Source of the DNA: Stieleria magnilauensis
Lineage (GTDB): Bacteria; Planctomycetota; Planctomycetia; Pirellulales; Pirellulaceae
Assembly: GCA_007753675.1 (NCBI GenBank)
Contig: CP036432.1
Coordinates: 1,028,394-1,092,393 of the forward strand
Length of the DNA stretch: 64,000 nt
Direction: 5' to 3'
The first letter of the stretch is position 1; each line of letters begins with the position of its first letter. Shown here piece after piece: positions 1-8,802 of the stretch. Both the position numbers and the translations under genes were made by a program. Under the pieces are notes generated by a model. It ran no database searches. It was not told the DNA's origin and was given only the letters and a program-made list of their open reading frames with translations.

Positions 1-1330
1 TGCTGCTTGCCTCGTCTTTTGGCTTCACGTTCTTGCGACAACGCCCAGCCAGCGTGCAGCCCTCGCATTCAAAACAGGTGTAAACCTTTCGCTGCACCGG
101 AGAGCCGTCGCCATGCGTCGTGTTCTCGGTCGTCCGATGTGAAAGCACTTTGCCTGCCGGGCAGTAATAGCAGTCGTTCGCTTCGTCGTACACAAACGCT
201 GCTTTGTCAAATCGTTTGGTTTGTGGATTAACCGGCAACTGATCAATCTGATCGGCGGCAACGGGCTCAGTCAAATCCGAACGCTCGGCAGGGTTGTTCT
301 CGCGATTGGTTTCGGCAAGCGGGCCAATCAGTTCGATCTGTTTTTCCTCAGCCGCAGTGAGGTTTTTGCCCGTCGTGTAAGCCGAGTCAGCCATGACTCG
401 CTTAATGTCAATTCCAAAGTCGTTGGCCACACAGTCGACGATGGTGGCAAATTCGTGGTGTTCGACGTTGCCGATCAAGACGTCCGCCGCAACGATCAGG
501 CCGCTCTGCGTTTCGGTCGTCGCCATCGGAGTAAAGTTGGCTGCGTAACCACCCTCCTTATTGGGAAGAATGCGACTGTCCGTGTCAGTCTTGGGTAACT
601 GGGCGGGGCCCTTCGTCCCATTTTTCCTGCGGACTTCGTCCATCGCATTGACCGTCTCCAGATGAGCGGCCAGTTGTGAGCGGCGTGACTTCAAGTTGGC
701 GACGGCGGCGGGGAGGCGGTCCGCCGAAACGTCCTGGCCGATGAGATCTTCGTCGCATGCGTCGTTGACTTCGAAGGTTTCCAGGGCCTCATCAATTTGC
801 GCGTCAAGTTCTTCGAGTGCTTTGGCTAATCGTTTGGCCGTCCAAGTCTTGTATTTGTTGGCGTCAGCCAGGATGCGTGTGCCGTCGATGCACAGTTCCG
901 AGAGATTGGCGATCCCCAGGTTGATCGCCAGCTTGACCATTTGTTTGAAGATGCCTTTGACTGCATCACTATTGTTTCGGCGGAAGTCGCTGATCGTGCT
1001 GTGATCGATGCGGCGACCGCTGCTAAGCCAGATAAAATCGATCGAATGCTTGAGTTCGTATTCAATGTTCCGGCTGGATCGGATTCGCCGAATCATGGCA
1101 AACAGCAGGATCTTTGCCATTACGCTGGGATGGATCGGCGGCTGACCGAATCCGCCGTTGTAGGCCGCCTCCCAATCAGTCCAGTCCATCTGATCGAGAA
1201 TCTCGTCGACCAAGCGAACGGGATGATCCTGAGGGATGAGTTCCTCCAGGGCGGTGGGAATGAGGACCAGTTGCCCGCGTGGTGTAGGAGCTTCCTGCCA
1301 ATAGCTGGTCTTGGGTTGTCTCTGGCTCAC
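1..1330 (-). CDS. IS1182-family transposase, copy 1, cut by the window edge
   Basis: This is the N-terminal part of a transposase whose 3' end lies to the left of the window. It matches the complete copy at 1700-3409 base for base at an offset of 2079, with only a few substitutions, for example near 1199 and 1417. The family is IS1182 (IS5-like DDE fold with a DUF772-type N-terminal domain), which moves the element by cut-and-paste. The start is placed at a GTG preceded by a GGGAGG ribosome-binding site, by analogy with copy 2. The large plus-strand reading frames across this stretch are shadows of the transposase. Confidence 0.85.
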   Translation of the reverse strand, partial: MSQRQPKTSYWQEAPTPRGQLVLIPTALEELIPQDHPVRLVDEILDQMDWTDWEAAYNGGFGQPPIHPSVMAKILLFAMIRRIRSSRNIEYELKHSIDFIWLSSGRRIDHSTISDFRRNNSDAVKGIFKQMVKLAINLGIANLSELCIDGTRILADANKYKTWTAKRLAKALEELDAQIDEALETFEVNDACDEDLIGQDVSADRLPAAVANLKSRRSQLAAHLETVNAMDEVRRKNGTKGPAQLPKTDTDSRILPNKEGGYAANFTPMATTETQSGLIVAADVLIGNVEHHEFATIVDCVANDFGIDIKRVMADSAYTTGKNLTAAEEKQIELIGPLAETNRENNPAERSDLTEPVAADQIDQLPVNPQTKRFDKAAFVYDEANDCYYCPAGKVLSHRTTENTTHGDGSPVQRKVYTCFECEGCTLAGRCRKNVKPKDEASS

Positions 1331-1699
1331 TGGGCAAGCCTCCCTGCGTGAGAAGTGAATCGCGACGACGATCCGCCAAGAATAGCAAACATCGTGACGA
1401 TGCCTACTAAGCCACCTCCCCTCGTTTTGTGGATACACTAAACCGACAGGCCGCGAGCCGTCCGGTATCAGCTTGAAAGGCCGGAGGGCTCGCGTCCTTC
1501 CGCTTACAAGCCCTGACGGTGGTAGCGGAACGGCGCGAGCGGCCTGTCGATTTAGTTCCTGGGGACGGTTGATTCGATTTTGGTTCCGGACGAGGCTTTT
1601 ATGGTGCTATGCGGGGCATCCAGAGTCGTTGGTAAGCGTGTTGACGGGATCGTGGCGTTCGCTTGTGGCGGATTTCGTTCGAAATGCCCCCTATCTCCC
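1331..1699. repeat. Inter-IS spacer with a palindromic REP-like element
   Basis: No gene is visible between the two IS1182 copies. Positions 1439-1454 (TAAACCGACAGGCCGC) and 1539-1554 are inverted repeats with one mismatch. They enclose an inner inverted pair built on GAGCCGTCCGG and CCGGAGGGCTCGCG, so about 115 nt can fold as a cruciform. The left half of the same element recurs at 3518-3594 beside copy 2 and then stops abruptly. A related palindrome lies at 18890-18955. This is a dispersed REP/BIME-like family, not part of the transposase gene. Confidence 0.7.
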
Positions 1700-3515
1700 C
1701 TAGTTTGCTGTTCCGAGCGATTGTGTCGCCGCGGCGGCGCGCAGCTTCGCCAAGTAACTCATGATTTTCTTCAGATTGAATCCGGTCGCCGCCCAGCGCC
1801 ATTCTTGATTCACACCTGCGATACCTCGAAGCAGGAATCGCCGCATATCAAGCGTGCTCTTGATCACGGCGAAAGGCGTTTCACCGAAATGCTGACGACG
1901 AGAGTAAGCCTCTTTGGCTGCAGGCGTTTCCATTCGCGCACGCTGCCGACGTCGCGCTCCTTCATGCTCATCATGCATCGTCTCGCGACCACGTGGCGGG
2001 CCAGGCTTGCGACCACGTCGCTTGCCCGCTCGCTTGTCCGACGAGGTCGCTTCGCTGGACTCCTGGGACGATGCCTCGCTGCTGCTTGCCTCGTCTTTTG
2101 GCTTCACGTTCTTGCGACAACGCCCAGCCAGCGTGCAGCCCTCGCATTCAAAACAGGTGTAAACCTTTCGCTGCACCGGAGAGCCGTCGCCATGCGTCGT
2201 GTTCTCGGTCGTCCGATGTGAAAGCACTTTGCCTGCCGGGCAGTAATAGCAGTCGTTCGCTTCGTCGTACACAAACGCTGCTTTGTCAAATCGTTTGGTT
2301 TGTGGATTAACCGGCAACTGATCAATCTGATCGGCGGCAACGGGCTCAGTCAAATCCGAACGCTCGGCAGGGTTGTTCTCGCGATTGGTTTCGGCAAGCG
2401 GGCCAATCAGTTCGATCTGTTTTTCCTCAGCCGCAGTGAGGTTTTTGCCCGTCGTGTAAGCCGAGTCAGCCATGACTCGCTTAATGTCAATTCCAAAGTC
2501 GTTGGCCACACAGTCGACGATGGTGGCAAATTCGTGGTGTTCGACGTTGCCGATCAAGACGTCCGCCGCAACGATCAGGCCGCTCTGCGTTTCGGTCGTC
2601 GCCATCGGAGTAAAGTTGGCTGCGTAACCACCCTCCTTATTGGGAAGAATGCGACTGTCCGTGTCAGTCTTGGGTAACTGGGCGGGGCCCTTCGTCCCAT
2701 TTTTCCTGCGGACTTCGTCCATCGCATTGACCGTCTCCAGATGAGCGGCCAGTTGTGAGCGGCGTGACTTCAAGTTGGCGACGGCGGCGGGGAGGCGGTC
2801 CGCCGAAACGTCCTGGCCGATGAGATCTTCGTCGCATGCGTCGTTGACTTCGAAGGTTTCCAGGGCCTCATCAATTTGCGCGTCAAGTTCTTCGAGTGCT
2901 TTGGCTAATCGTTTGGCCGTCCAAGTCTTGTATTTGTTGGCGTCAGCCAGGATGCGTGTGCCGTCGATGCACAGTTCCGAGAGATTGGCGATCCCCAGGT
3001 TGATCGCCAGCTTGACCATTTGTTTGAAGATGCCTTTGACTGCATCACTATTGTTTCGGCGGAAGTCGCTGATCGTGCTGTGATCGATGCGGCGACCGCT
3101 GCTAAGCCAGATAAAATCGATCGAATGCTTGAGTTCGTATTCAATGTTCCGGCTGGATCGGATTCGCCGAATCATGGCAAACAGCAGGATCTTTGCCATT
3201 ACGCTGGGATGGATCGGCGGCTGACCGAATCCGCCGTTGTAGGCCGCCTCCCAATCAGTCCAGTCCATCTGATCGAGGATCTCGTCGACCAAGCGAACGG
3301 GATGATCCTGAGGGATGAGTTCCTCCAGGGCGGTGGGAATGAGGACCAGTTGCCCGCGTGGTGTAGGAGCTTCCTGCCAATAGCTGGTCTTGGGTTGTCT
3401 CTGGCTCACTGGGCAAGCCTCCCTGCGTGAGAAGTGAATCGCGACGACGATCCGCCAAGAATAGCAAACATCGTGACGATGCCTACTAAGCCACGTCCCC
3501 TCGTTTTGTGGATAC
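1690..3515 (-). mobile_element. IS1182-family insertion sequence, copy 2 (approximate ends)
   Basis: This is the complete IS copy around the transposase at 1700-3409. It is a direct repeat of the partial copy at the window start, and sequence identity between the two flanks continues through part of a REP-like palindrome to about 3594/1515. I could not identify the terminal inverted repeats with confidence, so both ends are approximate. Confidence 0.7.
1700..3409 (-). CDS. IS1182-family transposase, copy 2, complete
   Basis: The protein is about 569 aa from the GTG start (SQRQPKTSYWQE...), chosen because GGGAGG lies 8 nt upstream. A longer reading to 3517 exists but lacks that signal. The N-terminal DUF772-like domain holds the HPVRLVDEILDQMDWTDWE region. 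The DDE core includes CIDGTRILADANKYK and VMADSAYTTGKN. There is a four-cysteine patch (YYCPAGK...CFECEGCTLAGRC), a low-complexity Ser/Lys linker and a C-terminal conserved segment with FGETPFAVIKSTLDMRRFLLRG, all as in full-length IS1182 transposases. No frameshift is seen, so it is potentially active. It is nearly identical to copy 1. Confidence 0.9.
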   Translation of the reverse strand: MSQRQPKTSYWQEAPTPRGQLVLIPTALEELIPQDHPVRLVDEILDQMDWTDWEAAYNGGFGQPPIHPSVMAKILLFAMIRRIRSSRNIEYELKHSIDFIWLSSGRRIDHSTISDFRRNNSDAVKGIFKQMVKLAINLGIANLSELCIDGTRILADANKYKTWTAKRLAKALEELDAQIDEALETFEVNDACDEDLIGQDVSADRLPAAVANLKSRRSQLAAHLETVNAMDEVRRKNGTKGPAQLPKTDTDSRILPNKEGGYAANFTPMATTETQSGLIVAADVLIGNVEHHEFATIVDCVANDFGIDIKRVMADSAYTTGKNLTAAEEKQIELIGPLAETNRENNPAERSDLTEPVAADQIDQLPVNPQTKRFDKAAFVYDEANDCYYCPAGKVLSHRTTENTTHGDGSPVQRKVYTCFECEGCTLAGRCRKNVKPKDEASSSEASSQESSEATSSDKRAGKRRGRKPGPPRGRETMHDEHEGARRRQRARMETPAAKEAYSRRQHFGETPFAVIKSTLDMRRFLLRGIAGVNQEWRWAATGFNLKKIMSYLAKLRAAAATQSLGTAN

Positions 3516-3600
3516 ACTAAACCGACAGGCCGCGAGCCGTCCGGTATCAGCTTGAAAGACCGGAGGGCTCGCGCCCTGCCGCTAACAAGCCCTCCCGTTT
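3516..3600. repeat. Truncated REP-like palindrome next to IS1182 copy 2
   Basis: This repeats the left half of the palindrome at 1439-1554 (ACCGACAGGCCGCGAGCCG, then CCGGAGGGCTCGCG) and loses similarity at about 3595. The downstream sequence leads directly into the psd gene. The break suggests a deletion or insertion boundary close to the psd start. Confidence 0.6.
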
Positions 3601-3663
3601 GTTGTCAAAGTGGATGGCACGCCCCACGCCCACATCCCCCTCCTCGTCTCCCACACTCCGTCC

Positions 3664-4557
3664 ATGGATGAAATCGTCTATCACGACCGTTACCGCGACG
3701 AGTCATGCGTCGAAAAAGTCTACGGCGACAAGGCGCTTCGTTGGACGTATGGGACGTGGGGCGGAAAACTCGCCCTGGCCGCGATGGTGAAACGGGCTTG
3801 GTTTTCCCGCTGGTACGGCTGGCGGATGGACCAACCGACAACCCGCGAGAAAATCAAACCCTTCATCGCGGAGTTTGGACTCGACGCGAGTGAGTTTGCC
3901 CGCAACCCGGACGAATTCGCCAACTTCAACGAGTTCTTCTTTCGCAAGCTGAACCCGTCGGCCAGACCGATCGATCCCGATCCCTCGACCCTCGTCTTCC
4001 CCGCCGACGGACGACACCTCTGCGTGCCCGATCTGTCACGTTGCGAGGGGTTGTTCGTCAAGGGCCAGATGTTCGATTTGGCGACGCTGCTGCGTGATCC
4101 CGAACTGACGCGTCGGTATTCCCAGGGAAGCTTGCTGCTGTCTCGGCTATGCCCGGTCGACTATCACCGTTTTCACTTTCCCGCCGCCGGACGCCCCGGA
4201 CTGGCACGCTTGATCAACGGACCGCTCTACTCGGTCAATCCGATCGCGTTGTGTCAAAACATTCACATCCTGGCGACCAACAAACGTGAGATCACGATTC
4301 TAGAAACCGAAACGCTCGGTAACGTCTTGCTGTTGGAGATCGGTGCTACCTGCGTCGGCGGAATCTGCCAGACCTATCGCCCGGGCGACCCGGTTTCCAA
4401 AGGGGATGAAAAGGGCTATTTCCGATTCGGCGGTTCATCGACGATCGTCATTTTCGAGCCCGGTCGCATCATGTTTGATGACGATTTACAGCAACACTCC
4501 GCCGACCAGCGTGAGCTGTACGCCCGAATGGGTGATTCGATGGGCAAAATCGTCTGA
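3664..4557 (+). CDS. psd: Phosphatidylserine decarboxylase
   Basis: The 297-aa protein would form the pyruvoyl-dependent enzyme that converts phosphatidylserine to phosphatidylethanolamine at the inner membrane. Near the C terminus FGGSST corresponds to the GST/LGST self-cleavage site, where the serine becomes the pyruvoyl group and alpha and beta chains separate. YHRFHFPAAG and NPIALCQNIHIL are conserved family segments. I start at the ATG of MDEIVYHDRY because homologous proteins begin like this. An in-frame ATG at 3610 would add 18 residues with no family character and sits close to the repeat/IS junction. There is no Shine-Dalgarno site at either. Confidence 0.9.
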   Translation: MDEIVYHDRYRDESCVEKVYGDKALRWTYGTWGGKLALAAMVKRAWFSRWYGWRMDQPTTREKIKPFIAEFGLDASEFARNPDEFANFNEFFFRKLNPSARPIDPDPSTLVFPADGRHLCVPDLSRCEGLFVKGQMFDLATLLRDPELTRRYSQGSLLLSRLCPVDYHRFHFPAAGRPGLARLINGPLYSVNPIALCQNIHILATNKREITILETETLGNVLLLEIGATCVGGICQTYRPGDPVSKGDEKGYFRFGGSSTIVIFEPGRIMFDDDLQQHSADQRELYARMGDSMGKIV

Positions 4558-4828
4558 CGCCTCGAAAGGAATACCCACCGATGGCAGCGCGAACCCACGG
4601 ATGACAGCGCGCTCCAATCCGTGGGTTCGCGCTACTATCTGTGGGTTCGCGCTGCTATCCGTGGGCTCAATGGTCATTGCAACACTCTACAAGTGGCAGG
4701 CGGTCCCTCTTCCGCTCGCCAAAATCCAACCCGAAGATTCAACGCTGACACAGCGCAAGGTCAGCGTTGGCGGGAACTTGACGCGCGACAAAGGAGTTAC
4801 AATACCGGACCGCAAGGAGGTCCCTGCT
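4558..4828. repeat. Intergenic repeat cluster with GCGCGAACCCACGGAT hairpins
   Basis: Between psd and the hydrolase, 4574-4670 holds alternating copies of GCGCGAACCCACGGAT and its complement (ATCCGTGGGTTCGCGC-like) that can fold as one long hairpin or several short ones. The same motif reappears at 7112-7172. The stretch is probably a dispersed palindromic element. Any promoter for the next gene must lie between here and 4829. Confidence 0.7.
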
Positions 4829-6046
4829 GTGAGTTCTTCCCCACCTGCCAAGAGTCTTTCAATGATTCGCCTGCTATCGTCCTGTTGCATTGCCCTGATT
4901 CTGACCGTTGCGACCACGGCATCTGGCCAGGAAGCAACGGCACCGAAAAAAACGGCCCCCACGCCGCCGCCCGTGATCGACCCGATCAATGCGGCCATGC
5001 AAACCTTCGTCGAGCAAGGGAAAATCTCCGGCGCGGTGACCTTGGTCGGCCACCGCGGCAAGATCGTGCATTTGGGTGCGGTCGGGTTGGCCGACATCGA
5101 AATACAAAAGGAGATGCGTCCGTTCACGATGTTTTCGATCGCTTCGATGACCAAGCCGATCACCGCGACCGCAATCATGATCTTGCAGGACGAAGGCAAG
5201 CTCAGTGTGGACGACAAGGTCAGCAAGTACATCCCGGCCTACAAGGATCTGAAGCTGAAAGACGGGTCGGCACCGAGCCGTGAGATCACGATCCGCGACG
5301 CCATCACGCACACCTCGGGACTGGCCGGTGATCAACTGTTCGATGGATCACTCGCAGAGGCGGTCGACCAACTGGCCGAGCGACCGCTGGCGTTTGAGCC
5401 CGGCACGAAGTGGCAGTACAGTCCGGGGTTGAACGTCGCCGGACGGATCGTTGAAATCGTCTCGGGTCAGTCGTTTCAAGCATTCCTGCAAGAGCGAATC
5501 TTTGAACCCGGCACGATGACGTCCACCACGTTCTTTCCTGACGAGAAACAACAGCGTCGCATCGCAACGTTGTATGGCCCGGGTGAAGAGGGACAGTCGC
5601 TGCAGGCGGTTGCCAATCGCATTTCGAATCCGGCCGAGGTGAAAGCGCCCAATCCGTCGGGCGGTCTGTTTGCAACTGCTCGCGACATGTTCCGGTTCTA
5701 TCAAATGGTGTTGAACCAAGGGAAATTCCGCAAGCAGCAGGTCGTCTCCGAAGACGCGGTGACGCAGATGACGTCACCGCAGACCGGCGATTTGGAAACC
5801 GGGTTCACGCCCGGCAATTGCTGGGGGTTGGGCTGGTGCATCGTCCGCGAACCACAAGGCGTGACCGAAATGTTGTCTCCGGGAACGTTCGGACATGGCG
5901 GGGCATTTGGAACCCAAGGCTGGGTCGATCCCAAGACACAAACCATTTACGTGTTGATGATTCAGCGGACCAAAATGGGCAACAGCGATGGGTCGGACAT
6001 TCGCAAGGCGTTCCAACAGGCGGCCAGCGAATCGCTGGGGCTGTAG
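4829..6046 (+). CDS. Exported serine hydrolase of the beta-lactamase/DD-peptidase family
   Basis: This 405-aa protein belongs to the class C beta-lactamase-like family (EstB / D-aminopeptidase group). The SxxK nucleophile motif is SMTK, the second motif is YSP followed by GLN (YxN-like), and the third is HGG in FGHGGAFGTQG. An N-terminal signal peptide (MIRLLSSCCIALILTVATTASG) follows a short basic lead. The GTG start at 4829 is chosen because AGGAGG lies 8 nt upstream; ATG 4862 is the alternative. Substrate is unknown: such proteins may be esterases, peptidases or transpeptidase relatives. It ends before a strong bidirectional terminator. Confidence 0.88.
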   Translation: MSSSPPAKSLSMIRLLSSCCIALILTVATTASGQEATAPKKTAPTPPPVIDPINAAMQTFVEQGKISGAVTLVGHRGKIVHLGAVGLADIEIQKEMRPFTMFSIASMTKPITATAIMILQDEGKLSVDDKVSKYIPAYKDLKLKDGSAPSREITIRDAITHTSGLAGDQLFDGSLAEAVDQLAERPLAFEPGTKWQYSPGLNVAGRIVEIVSGQSFQAFLQERIFEPGTMTSTTFFPDEKQQRRIATLYGPGEEGQSLQAVANRISNPAEVKAPNPSGGLFATARDMFRFYQMVLNQGKFRKQQVVSEDAVTQMTSPQTGDLETGFTPGNCWGLGWCIVREPQGVTEMLSPGTFGHGGAFGTQGWVDPKTQTIYVLMIQRTKMGNSDGSDIRKAFQQAASESLGL

Positions 6047-6066
6047 GTCCGCGGTGATTCGGCATT

Positions 6067-6110
6067 AAAAAAAGGCGGCTCTGCGTGGATCACGCAAAGC
6101 CGCCTTTTTA
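6067..6110. terminator. Bidirectional rho-independent terminator
   Basis: The stem AAAGGCGGCTCTGCGTG / CACGCAAAGCCGCCTTT, with one mismatch, is flanked by an A-run on the left and a T-run on the right. It therefore works on both strands and separates the convergent hydrolase (plus) and lipoprotein (minus) genes. Confidence 0.9.
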
Positions 6111-6139
6111 GTGGTGAAGCGGAACGCTTGTTAACGCGG

Positions 6140-6793
6140 CTAGAGCGCCGGAGTGGTGTAGGGTTCGACGTCGCCAACCATGTGGAAGTGGTTGTGGTCG
6201 ATGTAGACGACTTCGACGGCTTCTTGATCGTGCAGCGTGTGCGGCACGGGGTAGCCGATCGTGGTCTTCTCTTCGAAGTAGATCGTGCACTTGTAGTGTG
6301 CGTGGTGCAGTTGGGCGGGGCCGATCAGCGGATAGAATCGAGGCGGATCGACGTAATCGGCGATCTTCTCTTTGATGATCCGCACGTCGTTGCGTTGCTT
6401 TTCATACAGCAACGGAATGCCGCCTTGGACGGGACGTGCACTTTCGAGTGCATGCATCACTTCGTCGTCACTGGGGGGATCGAGTGCGACCGGGGCGCCA
6501 CCAGAGGTGGTCGGGCCGAGGATCGGCACCTTGTCGTAACGCTCTTTCTTCCAGAAATCCTCTTCCGCCTTATGTTGATAATAAGGACTCACCGGGATCG
6601 GAAATCCCAAGAATCCGAGGTTGTAGTTCGTGCCGACGCCCCAGCAACCCGTCGTCCCGACGGCGACACACGCCATCGTAACCAGGGTGACTTTGCGTGC
6701 GAGAGACGAAAGGGCATGGCTGCCTTTCGTGGCCGATTCCAGACGGTCTGCCTGGGCGGCGTGTTTTGTTTGACTGTTCGTCGTGTTGGTCAT
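6140..6793 (-). CDS. Probable lipoprotein, planctomycete-specific
   Basis: This 217-aa protein has a long polar, basic lead (to about residue 33), then a hydrophobic stretch ending VAVGTTGC, which resembles a lipobox. After that there is no transmembrane helix. The mature part contains ILGPTTSGGAPVALDPPSDDEV and a C-terminal block rich in His and Tyr (HAHYKCTIYFEEK, IDHNHFHMVGDVEPY). I do not recognise a defined family. It is the last gene before the shared terminator at 6067-6110 and has its own upstream region. Confidence 0.75.
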   Translation of the reverse strand: MTNTTNSQTKHAAQADRLESATKGSHALSSLARKVTLVTMACVAVGTTGCWGVGTNYNLGFLGFPIPVSPYYQHKAEEDFWKKERYDKVPILGPTTSGGAPVALDPPSDDEVMHALESARPVQGGIPLLYEKQRNDVRIIKEKIADYVDPPRFYPLIGPAQLHHAHYKCTIYFEEKTTIGYPVPHTLHDQEAVEVVYIDHNHFHMVGDVEPYTTPAL

Positions 6794-7318
6794 CCGAGCA
6801 ACCTTCCCTGGTGTTCGATAACAAGACCGCGCGTCGGAGCACGGTTAGGTTCCGCTTGTACAGACAGTTATCGTGTGAACTTATACGGATCTTGCGGGTA
6901 ATTCAGGAGTTTTAGCGAATCGCCGAGCTGCCGGCTGTTTCACGACAGCGGATGTTCCACACCAAGCCGCTCGTGCTTTGTCAGATGGAAAAGCGACCTG
7001 CCCAAAAATGGCTCGCTTCTCTCCCCGATCTGTTGGAGTTGCGTTGGCCGAGCGGATCAGAGGGCAGGCTGTCACTTGCGGAACGAAGAAACGATGACTG
7101 GGCCCAGCGATCGCAGCGCGAACCCACGGATTTCTCGCACCCTGTCATCGGTGGGTTCGCGCTGCCATCGGTGGGTATTGTTTTCGATTGTTACCCCGGG
7201 TGAACGTGCTGGAGTGCTTTGTCACGATTGAATCGGAGGGTTGACGCCGCAGCGGAAGCCGCCAACGCTGTCTGCGGATCGCCATCGGAGCCATCGTGTT
7301 TTCTGTTCGCGTTTCAAT
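6794..7318. other. Intergenic region with one hairpin repeat
   Basis: No supported gene is present. Positions 7112-7172 contain AGCGCGAACCCACGGAT followed by two inverted partners (GGTGGGTTCGCGCT), the same family as 4574-4670. The rest, upstream of the lipoprotein, presumably contains its promoter; I could not pick out reliable -35/-10 boxes. Confidence 0.5.
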
Positions 7319-7355
7319 AAAAAAAGCCGCGAGGGACAAATGAGTCCCTCGCGGC
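7319..7355 (-). terminator. Rho-independent terminator of the BON-domain gene
   Basis: GCCGCGAGGGAC and GTCCCTCGCGGC form a perfect 12-bp stem with a short loop. Read on the minus strand it is followed by a T-run (the plus-strand AAAAAA at 7319-7324). It lies just downstream of the minus-strand gene ending at 7406. Confidence 0.88.
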
Positions 7356-7405
7356 AGCGATTTCCAGAACTGTGGCTGGAGTCACCTTCGCCTACCGAGT
7401 TCGCC

Positions 7406-8587
7406 TTAGCGATCGGTGAAGTCCAGGAACCACCATCCGTCATCCCATTCCAGTGACACCTTACGCCATCCCATCGGGACTTGAGGGTAAGGATAGAAGG
7501 GACCGATGTAGGGCCACGCCGAGGGGCTGTACTGCTGAGGGTAAGTCAGGGCAGCATAGTTCGGGTAGGATGCGTAACCTGGCCAAGCGTAGTTGGGCAG
7601 ATTGGGAGCGTCGTAGCGTGGGGCTCCGACGCCGGCACCATGATTCATCGCAACAGGAGTGCCTTGCATCGGCATCCCCATCGCGGGGGAACCCATGACC
7701 GGAGTCGCGGCTTGGGCGACCGGAACGGGCTGATTCATGTGGTAGGGCGACGCCATCGCGGGCACTTGGTCCACGTTGACTGGCGCCATCCGATTGCTTG
7801 CCAGTTGAGCTGGCACGCCGGTGGGGCGGCTGAGTGCCGGTGCGGGCTGACCGATCACGGTGATCGCTTGGTCGATCCCTTGAACACCGGGTGCGGATTC
7901 AGCAATGCTGATGATCCGTTGGCGTTGCTCGACCGATCCGGCTCGGCCTTCGATCGAGACGATTCCATCAAGGCATTTGACATCGACGCCAAATCCCTTC
8001 AATCGTCCGTCTTTTTGGGCGGCACTGAGAGCCTGGACGACGCCGGCAACGACTTGTTGGTCGCTCAATCCGGCGGGTGCAGCCAGCTCGACCGCGGCCG
8101 TGGTTTGAACTTGTCCGGGGGCGATTTCCAAAGCAGCAACGCTTTGGGGTGCGTCCGCGATGATCGGCTCAAACGCCACTTCAGGTTTGGTTTCGGCGGG
8201 TTGCTGCAGACCGGCCGTCAGCATGTTGCGGAGCGACTGATCGCTCGTTGCAGCTGCCGGCTCAACCGGTTGCGGCTCCGTCGCCTTCTCTGCTGCTTTC
8301 GCAGCCTTGACGGCGACTTCGTCGACGACCTTTTCGATCCCTTCAACGCCTTCGGCCGCTGACAGGACGAGCTGCTTTTGTTCGCTCTCGCTGACACTGC
8401 CGCGGAACAGGACGACGCCCTGGTCTACTTTCATGTCAAGCGTAAAGTCTTTGAGGGCACCGGAGTCACGGCTGCCCTTCAAACGGGTCATGATTTCTTC
8501 GGCAATCTCTCTGTCGCCGCCAAAGGCCGAAGCGGGGCCCAACGCGGTGATCGCAGCGATCGCCAATCCTAGATACTTTCGTCGCAT
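7406..8587 (-). CDS. Exported protein with two BON domains
   Basis: The 393-aa protein starts with a signal peptide (MRRKYLGLAIAAITALGPASAFG). AGGAGG lies 9 nt upstream of the ATG. BON domains, about 65-residue lipid/ligand-binding folds of OsmY type, lie around residues 25-95 and 175-245, each with the conserved G.V.L.G.V pattern (GVVLFRGSV; GIVSIEGRAG). They are linked by an Ala/Pro/Glu-rich spacer. The C-terminal third is rich in Pro, Met, Tyr and Trp (YPNYAALTYPQQYSPSAWPY) and likely disordered or surface exposed. OsmY-like proteins act in envelope stress; the role here is inferred. A terminator follows directly. Confidence 0.85.
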   Translation of the reverse strand: MRRKYLGLAIAAITALGPASAFGGDREIAEEIMTRLKGSRDSGALKDFTLDMKVDQGVVLFRGSVSESEQKQLVLSAAEGVEGIEKVVDEVAVKAAKAAEKATEPQPVEPAAATSDQSLRNMLTAGLQQPAETKPEVAFEPIIADAPQSVAALEIAPGQVQTTAAVELAAPAGLSDQQVVAGVVQALSAAQKDGRLKGFGVDVKCLDGIVSIEGRAGSVEQRQRIISIAESAPGVQGIDQAITVIGQPAPALSRPTGVPAQLASNRMAPVNVDQVPAMASPYHMNQPVPVAQAATPVMGSPAMGMPMQGTPVAMNHGAGVGAPRYDAPNLPNYAWPGYASYPNYAALTYPQQYSPSAWPYIGPFYPYPQVPMGWRKVSLEWDDGWWFLDFTDR

Positions 8588-8802
8588 GGGAAATGCCTCC
8601 TACAGTTCCAAATCGCTCCGGCCGGTGACGTTGCAAGAGCCGCCCGCGACGTTCGCGGGACTCTTTATCACGGGTGGCACAACGCCTACGGAAAATCCGT
8701 GTGGGACCGGTGTTGCTGTAGATTTCGGCGGTTCCGCCTGCTATCAGGTAGGTTTTTTCGGATTTTGCCGTCGAATCAAGCGTGCGAAGCCGTAAAGATT
8801 AC
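8588..8802. other. Intergenic region between trpA and the BON gene
   Basis: Contains the upstream region and ribosome-binding site of the BON-domain gene. Apart from that AGGAGG near 8598 I see no recognisable element. Confidence 0.4.

Noticed and set aside
221-598. Plus-strand frames repeated in both IS1182 copies (also at 2300-2677)
   Set aside because: They are conserved only because the underlying transposase is duplicated.
6952-7203. Small frame of 83 aa in the region before the lipoprotein
   Set aside because: It overlaps the hairpin repeat, lacks a ribosome-binding site and has no recognisable feature.
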